Source: Paragordius varius
Lineage: Eukaryota > Nematomorpha
Length of the DNA stretch: 64,000 nt
Assembly: GCA_964247055.1 (NCBI GenBank)
Contig: OZ176054.1
Coordinates: 11,470,001-11,534,000 of the forward strand
Reading direction: 5' to 3'
A model generated the notes under the pieces. The model did not search any database. It was given only the letters and a program-made list of their open reading frames with translations, and had not been told where the DNA came from. A program made the position numbers and the translations under genes. Shown one piece after another: positions 1-11,301 of this stretch (the first letter of the stretch is position 1; each line of letters opens with the position of its first letter).

Positions 1-60
1 TTTTGATAATTTTCAGTATGAGTTAGTAAACAATGCTTTATCATATTAATTGGGATATAG

Positions 61-2484
61 CAGTGGTACTCAAACCGCGGCCCGCGGGCCGGAGGCGGCC
101 CTAAGAGTGCTTTAAAATTGCCCTATGACCATATTGTTACTTACATTTTTTTTATTGATAAATTTTTAAAAAGCACATAAACGAATTTTCGCTTATTTTA
201 ATATTATTTTTTTTCTTTAGATTTAATTTTGGACCCAATTTGAAATGTAAAAAAATTTCCCTACATTAAAATGATTTTAAAATTTTGGCCCACGATGTTT
301 CTGTTTCTGTATTCTATTTTTTTGTCTTTTTTGAAATTTTTATTGCGTTCCTTTTTTGTATATAAGCAAGCCTTTCACCCAAACTTGCATATACACACTC
401 TTTTCATTGCTCTCCTGCATCATTTTTTTAACTCATTTCCATAAAATATTTTTCTAATCAACATCATTAAATTTCGACCTGTTTTTTTTATAGCATAATT
501 CAAACTATATTCCTATTTTGAAAAAAATTACATAATATTTAAACATAAATTCAAAGGATGACATCTAATGCTAAAAAACGTAAATTATCCAATTATAATC
601 GCTTTTTAAAAATTATGGGACGAAAAATAAATTTGTTACTTGCCTTATATGTAAGTACAACATAATTATTAAAAAATACAATATTGAAAGACATTGTACA
701 ATCCATCATTTTCATAAATTAACAATCATGAGGAAAGAAACGAAAAATATAAAAAGATTAAGGAATTATACCAAAAAAATCTATTATGTCCATAGCTTCC
801 CAATAAAAGCATCTGAAATTTGCTATATTTTAGGAAAAATATGAACCGTTTACTGATTCCCAACTAATAAGAAATTGTTTAATAAATGGTTGCACTTTTT
901 TATTTGATAAATTCCAGAATAAAGATCAAATCATGAGGCAAATTGAAAAACTTCCACTTTCTGATTCAATATGTGCTCGACGCATTGAAAATATGACTAA
1001 ATACCTTTTTAACAATACATTATTGGCTCTGAAAAACTGCAAATATTTTAGTATTGCTATTGATTCTAGTACTGATAGTTCAACACCATGTAGGATCTTC
1101 GTGAGATTTTGCAACGACAACATAATCAACGAGGAATATTTAAAATTTTTACCAATTAATAATGCCACAAAAGAAAGTGAGTCTTGAAATTATTAGCACT
1201 TTTTTCGATGATATGGTATATCTATCAAAAAATTGGTTTCTATCTGCACAGATGGCTGTCTCTCTATGATTGGAATAAACAAAAAAATAATCCTTTCACT
1301 GCTTTGTTCATCATCAAAACTTGGTTTCGCGTATAAAAGTAGTATCACTCAATTGAGTAATTAAAACAGTTTTGGATATATTTAACCACATCCGTGGCAG
1401 AAAATTCAACCGCCGTATTAAAAACCATCTGATATCCACAGTGAGTTTGATGATATTCTTTTGTACTCCGCTGTGCGATGGATAAGCCTTAAAGTATTAA
1501 ATGAATTTTTTGTTTAAAGGGATGAAATTCTATTAATAAAAGATACCAGAAAGTTTGACGAGGAAATCAATAGTAACAAATGGTGGGTTTTATTAGCCCA
1601 CCTTTGCGACATTACTAATAAACTTAGTTTTTTCAATTCAAGTCGTCAAGGGAGCTAATAACCCAATTTAGTAATAAAATATTTTCTTTTGAAGAAAAAT
1701 TAATAATATGTAAACAAGATTTTATAAATTAAACACTATACTTTTCAACACAATACGATTTATAAAGAAAATATGGAATTTAACGCCGAATGAATTTAAC
1801 AATAGATAATCATTTAACATTTTTATCTAATGAGATGAAATTCAGATTTCAAAAATTAAGGATTATTAAAAATTGCTTAAAACTCGTCGAAAATCCATGG
1901 CATATGGATATATCCAATAATAAACATGATCATTTCAGTTCTGATCAGGCGCATATCATTGAGGAATTCGTAGATTTTATAAATGATTCCAATTCGGAGG
2001 CTATATTAGAGGGGAATCGTAGAGAAGAAAGATATGTAGAGTTTTGGCAAGATATGCCAAATAAAAATGAAAATGTAAAAAATGTGCTTTTTTCCTAACT
2101 GTTTATCCTTCAACTTACACGTGTGATAGAGCATATACAAAAATGAAATATGTCATGAATACATACCGCTTAATCGATGATCGTATATACGACGTATTAA
2201 GATTGGCCGTCATGAGGCAAAACCAAATTTGTCAAAAATTATTGGTTAAAATCAAAATAAATGTTGTTATCAAAATATTTTAATTTTTAAACTAAATGGT
2301 ACAAAACGAGTTTTTAGCTGGATATACATGCAATCCGCAAAAAAATCATTGTTCTGATTTAGAGTATATATATGTACATATGTGCCAAATAGCTATGGAA
2401 TATTTGTCATTATAAGGTTCATGGCCCTCGAGAAAAAAAATATATTATATTTGGCCCGTCAAATTTTTTTACTGAGTACCACTG
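61..2484 (+). mobile_element. hAT DNA transposon, decayed copy 1
   Basis: The element begins CAGTGGTACTCA and ends with the inverse, TGAGTACCACTG. It is flanked by 8-bp target duplications that differ at one base (ggatatag at 53-60, gcatatag at 2485-2492). Just inside the left end is a very GC-rich stretch (CCGCGGCCCGCGGGCC) that stands out in AT-rich DNA and is typical of hAT families related to vertebrate ZBED/GTF2IRD2-type transposases. Plus-strand remnants of the transposase are visible. At 933-1187 a segment reads ...FSIAIDSSTDSS... then VRFCNDNIINEEYL, the hAT catalytic-core style. At 1790-2220 there are C-terminal pieces ending in a CDRAYTKMKYVM-like dimerisation motif. Stops and frameshifts separate the pieces, so this copy is not autonomous. 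A shorter relative in opposite orientation lies at 7907-9697. Confidence 0.9.
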
Positions 2485-2636
2485 GCATATAGCAACAGCA
2501 CAGAGCATTAATTTTGGCAGTACAAAGTGGAAAAACTAACTCTTAACCAATAATAACTCCCTTTGTTGCATATATATATATAGATATATGTAGATATACT
2601 GTGTGCAAAGAAGGGGATTATTATTTTTTAACAAAT

Positions 2637-3632
2637 TTTTTTTATGAGATAGCTTATAACCAGCGAATTCATCATTTGCCACAAAAATTTTTATTTGTTG
2701 GTGACCTAGTTTTCTTAATATTAAGAGAAAAACGAAGGGCGGCAAAAAGTGAAAATAAAGGATAATTCAAAAAATAATGAAAAAATTTGATATATTATGG
2801 TTTAGCATCAAGATATATTTTCAATATATAAATATCCTAAATCATTTAGTTGAGTTATGAAATTTCAGTTCAAAAGATAGCGTTTTCTTTACACACAATT
2901 AAAAGAGAGAAAAATTTTTCAAACTATATCAAAATAATTAATTATTTTATTTATTGCTAAACTCACTATTAAAATCTCAATATTTATATTTTAAGCACTA
3001 AAAAACTTATATATCAAAATAACAAAAAATATTGTTATTTATTTTTTAATTTCTTTGTCATCTGGTTTATAAATGTATCAAAAATTTATACTGTTTTATT
3101 TTGCAATACATTTTAGTCTGTTTTAAGACAATTTAATATTTTTATTTGGATTTGTACGGATTGTTTGTTGTATTCAACTACTTTTATATCCTATTTGGCC
3201 TATTTACTTAAAAATTGTCACTTATGCAAGATTCCAAACAGCATTTATACACTCATTAACATGACAAAAAAATGAAAAAATAAAAAACAATATATTTTGG
3301 TTTTATTTTGATATATAGGTTTTTTTACTGACTAAAATTTGAATATTAAGATTTTATTACTGAGTTTAGCTAATAAATAAATAAAATTTTATTTTAATAT
3401 CTGAGATTTTATAGAAACCTTAACTATTGATTTTAATTTATATATTTAAATATGCCTTGATAATAAACCATAATAACCAAATTTTATCATTATTTAAATT
3501 ATCCTTAATTTTCATTTTTTGCCGGATATCGATTTTTTCTCAATATTAAGAAAAACTAGGTCACAAACAAATAAAAAATTTTACGGCAAATGAATATGCT
3601 GGTCATAAGCTATCTCATGAAAAAAATTTTTT
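2637..3632. repeat. Foldback (long inverted-repeat) element
   Basis: The left arm (about 2637-3068) is the reverse complement of the right arm (about 3255-3632), with clear but imperfect identity. The shared landmarks are the segment with gagatagcttat, then the dgacctag/ctaggtca stretch, then a run that aligns through ctaaactcagtaa. The spacer is roughly 190 bp. No coding sequence is seen; short ORFs inside are chance. It sits immediately left of the duplicated receptor unit. A single-arm relative is at about 15690-16205. Confidence 0.75.
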
Positions 3633-3714
3633 TGCACGCATTATATATATATATATATTATCTGTCAATAATTAACAAAAACTTGCAATGCATACTTTAT
3701 CATAGTAATGTGAA

Positions 3715-5945
3715 AGTAATCTATATATTCATAAAAATTGAAAATGCTGGCTTTGTGATCTGTTTCCAGAAAACCGGTAGACTCAATTAAATCCAAATGT
3801 TAAAAACATTAAATTCATTAATGAATGCCCAGACAATAGCTTCGCCTTTTTTGAATTTCCCCCCAATTCAGCCCCGTGTGAGAATGGGTGTTATTTAAAA
3901 ACAGAAGTCCAAATTCTTTGAGACAATTTTCCGAAAAACGTGTTGGGTTATTCGATTTCAAATATGATTTTTTCCCTAATTGCGCCGAACATAGTTGGCT
4001 CGCTTTTTTAATTTAGGCCCTCCTACCCGCTCCCGTAAAATGTCATTTTGTTTAAAAAACTAAGTCCACAAAAATAATTTTTTAAATCTATCATTGGCGC
4101 AAGGTATGCCGTAAAAATTCAATGAGATTACAGGTATTCCCTGTTAAAAGGCAAAAAATTAGTCATTCATTTCTTTTACATTGGCTGCTGGGCAAGAAGA
4201 TATCCGATAAAAACTGCCCCGTCATATCGAAATAACTTTTTTAGGAGTTGATTTTCAGAAAACCTATCAGGCCATATAAGTTCAGCTGCTTATAATATTA
4301 CCCGTAACAAGGGAAAAATTCAGGTCGTGTGCTTTTATAAAATTCCGATAATTAGGTCCTTCACGCCCTAAAAAAGGCGCTACCATAGAATGATTTTTTA
4401 ATTTTGAGGAAATTTTTCCCTAAACTAATGAGAGCATGTGGAATCAATCATGATTCCAGGTCTCCGTAACAAGGCAAAAATTATATTCAAGCGCTTTTTT
4501 TGTATCAGCCTCTGGATAGGAGGCTACCCGCCTAAAACTGAGCCACCATATCGGAATTGCCGTGTTTAAAGTTAATTTTCGGTAAACTTATCATGCCATA
4601 TAAGTTTAATAAGGGCCTGAAATATTACCCGTAAAAAGGTAAATATTTAAGTTGAGCAGTTATTTTATATTATCCGTTAATTAGGCCCTTTATTCTCTAA
4701 AAAATGCGTTATCATTTAACTGATTAGTTTTGAAGCCATTCTTTCACAAATTATTAAAAAGATATGGAATGAATGATGATTTCAGGTATCCCCCTATAAA
4801 GGCAATTTTTTTTATCGAATGTCGTTTTTATATTGGCCTCTGGGTAAGGGGCTATCCGCCTACAGCGCCACCATATACAGCGTGACTTTGAGGGGAAACT
4901 TACCAGGTCATATGAGTTATGAACTTGAAATATTCCCCGTATAAGGTAAAAATTTAAGTAGAGTGGTTTTATTAAATTGACCTAGGCCTTTGCCCTTTAA
5001 ATGCCTCACTCAGAATGACTTTTTTGAAGCAATTTTTTGAAAATCCGACGAAAGCATATGGAATCAATCATGATTCCTGGTATTACCCGAATTAAGGTAA
5101 TTTTAATCGAGCGTTTTTTTGTTTCGCTTTTGGGTCTACCCGCGTAAAACGTGTCACCATATCGATACAGCCTGGCTTTGGAGCCAAATTTCAGAAAACC
5201 TATGAGATTAATAGGAACCTATGGATTTATTTATCATATAAAGTCAAAAATTTTGCCCCATGCTTTATACCGGCCTCTGGGTAAGGAGCTACCCGTCAAA
5301 AACTGCGCCACTATATAGAAATTGCGTTTTTCTGGTGCTATATAAAGCCATATGAGCTCATTAAAGGCTTAAAATATTATCCGTAACTAGGTAACATCAG
5401 ACGTTTTTAAGCCGTTAATTTGGGGCGTTTATGCCCTAGAAATACGCCATAATATAATGATTATTTAGTATTGAGGTATTATTCCAATAACCCATGTGAC
5501 GATAATATCAAATATGATTTCAAATTTGTCCTATAAAGGCCATAGAGGTCTATGGGTAGGGGTCTACTGGTTAAAAACTGAGGCGCATACAAAAATGTCG
5601 TGTTTTGGAGATTTTTCAAAAAGCAGCCATACGAGTTCAGTTTAATACATTTCTGGGGAATTCGTATAATATCATTCTTTTTTTTAAAAAAAAGGAACAC
5701 AAATGATTTATTTTTTATATCCTTTGATCCCAGCTACAACTTCAAAATAAAACTTTTAACCATGAATTCGTAAAACATCTATAAATAAATCCAATGATAG
5801 TTGAATATTGACTATAATAAGGGACATATAAATATGGTCATTTTCAAGTAAACAATGTTTGAGCCTATGCAAAACCCGTAAGAGAATAATTAAAGACATT
5901 CTTTTTTATTATTTTTTATCTCCATTATCTCTATTTATTGCAAAT
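3715..5945. repeat. Degenerate ~150-bp satellite block, copy A1
   Basis: This stretch is built from diverged units of roughly 150 bp. They recur as 'gggtaagg..gctacccg', 'aaaactgcgccaccatat', 'ttttcagaaaactt', 'tattacccgtaaaa' and 'aggcaaaaatt'. Landmark 'ctctgggta/gctacccg' boxes occur near 4190, 4504, 4832, 5124, 5272 and 5546. A sister box ('cacgccctaaaaaa', then 'gcgcca') alternates with them near 4354, 4684, 4985 and 5425. The whole block recurs in the same orientation at about 22470-24740. No coding potential was recognised. Confidence 0.8.
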
Positions 5946-6299
5946 TATTAGAAATAATTATCGGTGAGAGATATAATTGGAAAAATATTAGTAGAATATA
6001 AAAAATATAGTTAGTGCTATTAAATGATAACTAGCTGCGTAGTCTAAAAACTTACACGGTGCGCAAAAATAAATTATCTATCATTCATTAATTAATTTTA
6101 AAATCAGTGTAGCTTATTTTAAGTGGATTGTATATTTAAGAATTGTTTGATTTTTCTAAGTAATCCGTATAAATCTTAACTGTGTCACTCTATCAGTAAT
6201 CGCTTTAACAGGCTAATACCCCTCTATCATAAATAATTATTGGAAAAACTTATATATTTATCAGCTTTTCTGGGAATAGGATAATCTTATATTTACACA

Positions 6300-7378
6300 A
6301 TGAAAATAATCTATAACTATTCAATAGATCACCTTATCAAACGAACGGATGTTCAAATCAGCATTGATTTTATGCGGATTTTTTTTACTTTAACTATGTT
6401 GATTTATTTTTATTATTCTGTTTTGGCTTGGAAGAGAAAAAAAGTCCGAATGAATATGGCCCGATATGGTTTATGCACTCTAATGCTATGTTACCGAATG
6501 ACATTAGATTCCATTTATGATTAAATGTGGTTTTGATTGTTCCCAAAGAAAGAAATTTTTCTGTCATTTGCAAACTTTCAGCAATAAAAAATGACATGTC
6601 TATATTCAGTTTTATTCTTTCACATTAATTTATCACAAGCGTCCTAAATCAAAGTGAACGTGGCCTGTATAAAATAAATTGTAGGAAAAGGGCTTCAAAG
6701 TGTTTTTCCTACGTACATGATAACATCCATCATATATTTAATATGGGTAATTTGCCTTGCCCGTGGTACTTCAAACAAATTTGTGGTTGTGAATCAGAAT
6801 GGAACTCTAAATATATCTTCACCCAAATATCCTTACTGCATTACCAATAGTAGGCTTCTTAACGATTTCGTTTCAAAACAAGAGATAATAGATTGGTATC
6901 TGTATTTAATTGTCTACGTAATTACATTTGTGATCTTAATTTAATCTCTATACATTTTTGGCCGCAGATATAGCAAATTGAGTAACTTGCGTAAAGATAC
7001 GCTATTTAAACAACTTATGGAACAAAAAATATTTTACAACTTTAATACAGTCTTAATATTAGCTGCAATATCTATTGATATACCCCCAAAACCAAATGTA
7101 ACTAAAACGGTTGTCCGACTTAAAAAATATCTTATAGCTAAACGGATAAATCGCAAAATATTAGTCGTATTAATTTTATAGACAGGGATTTTTTATTAAT
7201 ATTTATTACAACAGTTATCAGGAATCATTTGTTTATCTCTCTCTACATTTTGGATGCGTAAATGTTTGAAATTTTTATGATGACCTATATGGAGCTCAAG
7301 CTACAAGCATATACCAACATTATGGAGATTATTTACTCTAACCAAAGAAACGGTGCAATAGGTGTGGAATGCGTTTAA
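6300..7378 (+). pseudogene. Seven-transmembrane receptor-like pseudogene, copy 1
   Basis: The reading starts with MKIIYNYSID and ends near GVECV followed by TAA. Across frames it predicts about seven hydrophobic segments. TM1 holds MRIFFTLTMLIYFYY. TM3 ends in a SERGL sequence reminiscent of the E/DRY position of class A receptors. An extracellular loop has N-x-S/T sites (NGTLNISS). TM5 precedes a basic loop with KKYLIAKRINRK, then come TM6 and TM7. Reading breaks occur after the second segment (near 6520), around 6600-6720, near 6943 (TAA) and near 7180. Relative to copy 2, 14 bp are missing at about 6714. The family could not be named; a G-protein-coupled chemoreceptor-like gene is the best guess. 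Two paralogous copies downstream confirm that this was once one gene. Confidence 0.65.
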
Positions 7379-7530
7379 AATAAAATATACATTATAGTGT
7401 GTGTGTGTGTCAAATAAATTTTCCTATTTTAATATTTTCTAGCTAATTTAAAAAAATATGGGTTAAAATGCGTCTAGAAAATTAAAACAGATTTAAAGTC
7501 AGTTATGATCAATTTTTTATTAATAACACT

Positions 7531-10500
7531 AGTCGACAAATTTCGACATTTTTGAGCACCACCACTCAATTTAAATTAGACTTATTTCATTGTTCTAAAC
7601 CGAATCTGAAAAAAAAATTTCCCCCAATCAGAATTTTGAGATATTATAGGTTTATTAATTTTTCAAAAACAAGAGAACATCGAGAGAAAATTAAATATAA
7701 CTTTATAATAAAAAGTTATAATATTATAAAATTAATATTATTTAATAAAACGTTTTAAACTTTATTTTTTGAATATAAATATGTCATTTAAATATCAGGG
7801 ACAAAAAAATAGTACGGATATAAACGTCAATTCAGTCTTTTTTTAATATTAAACACGGATTAATTGAATTATAAAAATACTAAAAGAGGCATTCTATGGT
7901 TTAAACCAGTGGTACCCACCAAAAAAATTTGACGGGCCAAATAAAATATATTATTTTTTCGAGGGCCATGAACCTTATAATGGCAAATATTCCATAGCTA
8001 TTTGACACATATGTACATATTTATACTCTAAATCAGCACAATGAATTTTTTGCGGATCGCATATAAATCCAGCTAAAAACTCGTTTTGCACCATTTAAAA
8101 AATTAAAATATTTCGTTAACATTTATTTTGATATTAACCAATAATTTTTGATAAGTTTCGCCTCATGACAAGCAAATCTTAATACTGCGTCCATATGATC
8201 ATCGGTTAAGCGATTTCTGTATGTATTTTGGCATACTTCATTTTTGAATATGCCGCCTCACACGTGTAAGTTGAAGAAAAAACAGTATTTGGCACATCTT
8301 GCCAAAACTCTACATATCTTTCTTCCCCACGATTCTCCTAATATAGCCTCCTGAAATCATTTTTAAGATCTACAAATTCTTCAATGATATGCACCTGTCA
8401 AACCCGAAACGCTAAAGTTGCTTAATATTGGATATATCCATATGCCATGGATTTTCAACGAGTTTTAAGCAATTTTTAATGTTTCTTAATTCTAAATTTC
8501 ATCTCATTAGATAAAAATGTTAAATGAAAACCTCCGCGGTAATGTCGCAAAGGTAGGCTAATAAAACCCACTGTTTGTCACTATTATTTTCCTCGTCAAA
8601 CCTTCTGTTATCATTTATAAATAATAGAATTTTATGCCTTAAAACAAAAAATCTATTTAATACTTTGGTAAGGCTAAGCCATCGCACAGCGGTGTACAAA
8701 TATGGTCAAATTCACTGTGGATATCTTTCAGAAGATTTTTGAATATACGGCCGTTGAATTCTTTGCCACGGATGTTAACTATATCCACAAACGTTTTTAT
8801 TACTGAATTGAGTGATTCATCTTTTATACGCGAAACCAAGTTGCTGATGCAGTAAAAGGATGAAATATTTTGCAAATTATATTTTTCAAAAGGGGAATAA
8901 ATCCTTTGTTTATTCCTATGATAGAGGGGCAGCCATCTGTGCACAAAACTAATTTTTTTATAGATATGCCATTATTATCGAAAAAAATGCTAATTATTTC
9001 TAGGAAATTACTTCTTTTCGTTGTATTATATATTGGTAAAAATAAATACTCGTTGATTATGTTGTCGTTGCAAAATCTCATGAAGAGCGCACATTGAGAT
9101 GTCTTTCCATATTGATTTTTTATAATTATGTGGTCCTTAAAGGCAGGAAACAACATTTTTTAAAAAAAACGACAAAAAAAATTTCTTCCTATTCTTTTAA
9201 AGGAGCGATTTTCAGCGTATAATTTACGTTTTATAGCATTAGATGTCATCCTTTTAATTTATAATATTATGTAAATTTTTTCAAAAAAATAGGAATATAA
9301 TTTGAATATGCTATAAAATACAGGACGAAATTTAATGATGTTGATTTGATAAATATTTTATGGAAATGAGTATCAGAAAATGATGTAAGATAGCAATGAA
9401 AAGAATATGCAATTACAAAAAAGGAATAAAATACAGAAACAGAAACAACGTGTGCCAAAATTTTGAAATCATTTTAATGTAGGAAAATTTTTCTACTTTT
9501 CAAATTGGGTAAAAAATGAAAATTACCAAAATTAACTTTAAAGAAAATAAATTAATATTAAAATACGCGAAAATTCGCTTATGTGTATTTAAAAAATTCT
9601 TCAAAAAAATAATTTATGTATCAATTCGGTCATAGGGCAATTTTAAAGCACTCTTAGGGCCGCATGCGGCCCGCGGGCCGCGGTTTGAGTATCACTGGTT
9701 TAAACCTTCGGCTTGATAGCCTATATTTATTTTGTTAGTTTTTATTTCGAATACTTATTAGGGTGTTTTTTTCTTCGGATTCTTACAAAAATCTTCTATT
9801 TCCTAGTGGATATTATTTATTTTTTAAAATGATTGGTTGCCCTTTGAATTTTAGATGTGTTGGGTAGCCACTTTTAGTAGAAATACTGTTATGGGATTGG
9901 GCCATTTGTATTTACCTAATCTCTTCGATTAAATGGTAGAATTTATCTAATTTTATTCTGTGAATTGGTTAATTTGACATGTTAATTTGCCTGGATTTTG
10001 CTTGCAGGTCTCTCCTATCAGGCTCTACGATTACTAATTGTTACATATATGGAATAATTATAGGATCGTGGGGGAAAAGTTGCAGAGCTTGTGCACATAA
10101 GCCCTTTTAGATATTTAATACTTTGGCTCTTAGCTTGTTTGGTATCTCATTGTATTTAATGCCTAGAATTTTGTTATTCATGCAAATTTTTTTGTACAAA
10201 TTTTAGTATCTATAATTATTCATAATATTTTCATTTTCCGTTTAGCTACAAATTTTTAAATGAATATTTATTTATTGTATATATATAAAATAACAATTTA
10301 GGATTAAAATTCCAAATAAAATAAGAAATATTGTTTCGCGAGTTTTAGCTTCAAATCATTTTATATCCTGGTGCATTTTCTCGCCAATTTGATCGGTAAT
10401 GCAATTAAACGGAAATCTTTCAATGTTCATCTATTATGTGTAGCTTTTTAATCATTACAGCCTAGATTTTATAAAATAATATACCCATCCGATGACAACT

Positions 10501-11221
10501 TTCTACAAGCTCCTGGCCTAAATATTAAAAAATATATTATACCCCAGTGTTAAATTTTTTAAACCTTCAAAAGCTTATTTTTCTCAGATAATAGGTTTAT
10601 AAAGAAGTTATTTTGAAAAAAAATTTTGATTAAAGGCCCATTAGCTATCCCAGCCTCAGCTTTGGCTTTACCAAGTTTATGATAATTTGAAAGTAAATGA
10701 ATGAGGCTAAATCTCTCTGGAGATTTTGTATGAATAAGCAGCATTTTTAGGCAGTTTATTTTAAATATAAAAATCAACGGCATTTCAAATAAAGTTTTAT
10801 TTAACGAATCACCAATAACATTTTCTGTAGAGTCTTCGTTGGGATCCATGCTCTGTCATTATTAATTATGGTATCAAAATATTTAAAAAGTTTTTCAGGA
10901 TTAATATTGATATTCCGCAAGTAATTTTTCTTGAAATATATTTACCACAACAGATGCAAATTTGGATCATTTTTTCATTTTCGAACTAAAATTATATGAG
11001 AATACCTGGATCTGGAATGTTACTTGCATCGACTTGCTCGTTTAAATATTTAAACATATATACACGAGGAATGATTGTTTTTTTTAAATTAAATACAATA
11101 TTATTAAATTTTGGAAAAATTCTATTGGTAACCTTAATTTTTTTTGTTTTGATCTTTCCATGCCATTATGTATCAGAAAATGCAAAAAAATGGGGTGTGC
11201 AAAACCTTGTTGAGCAGTGTA
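7531..11221. mobile_element. ~3.7-kb insertion in duplicated unit 1 (unidentified, contains hAT copy 2)
   Basis: Sequence on either side (…tcaattttttattaat before; aaatcaaatta after) is contiguous in the paralogous unit at about 28860-28915, so the DNA between is an insertion. Its ends are loosely inverted (CACTAGTCGACAAATTT at the left; the right end reversed reads CACTGCTCAACAAGGTTT), which suggests an old terminal-inverted-repeat transposon. The hAT element at 7907-9697 is nested inside. The rest (7531-7906 and 9706-11221) has no recognisable product. A 96-codon minus ORF at 10559-10849 could be a transposase scrap, but nothing confirms it. Confidence 0.5.
7907..9697 (-). mobile_element. 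hAT DNA transposon, decayed copy 2 (nested)
   Basis: The ends are CAGTGGTACCCA at 7907 and the reverse of CAGTGATACTCAAACC at 9697. Perfect 8-bp target duplications GTTTAAAC flank both sides (7899-7906 and 9698-9705). The GC-rich subterminal block (GCGGCCCGCGGGCCGCGG) is at the right end, so the element is inverted relative to copy 1. Minus-strand transposase remnants include MRFCNDNIINEYLFLPIYN (about 9070-9015) and a LHRWLPLYHRNKQRIYSPF stretch near 8930. A central part is missing relative to copy 1 (1.8 versus 2.4 kb). The intact target duplication suggests it is younger or better preserved at its edges than copy 1. Confidence 0.9.
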
Positions 11222-11301
11222 AATCAAATTAGTTATATTTTTGTAAAATTAATAATTGTAAAAAACATCCTATTATAGTTAATATTTTAGAGAAATTACC
11301 C

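Noticed and set aside
10559-10849. 96-codon minus ORF
   Set aside because: Lies in an insertion and matches nothing I can name; noted only as a possible transposase scrap.
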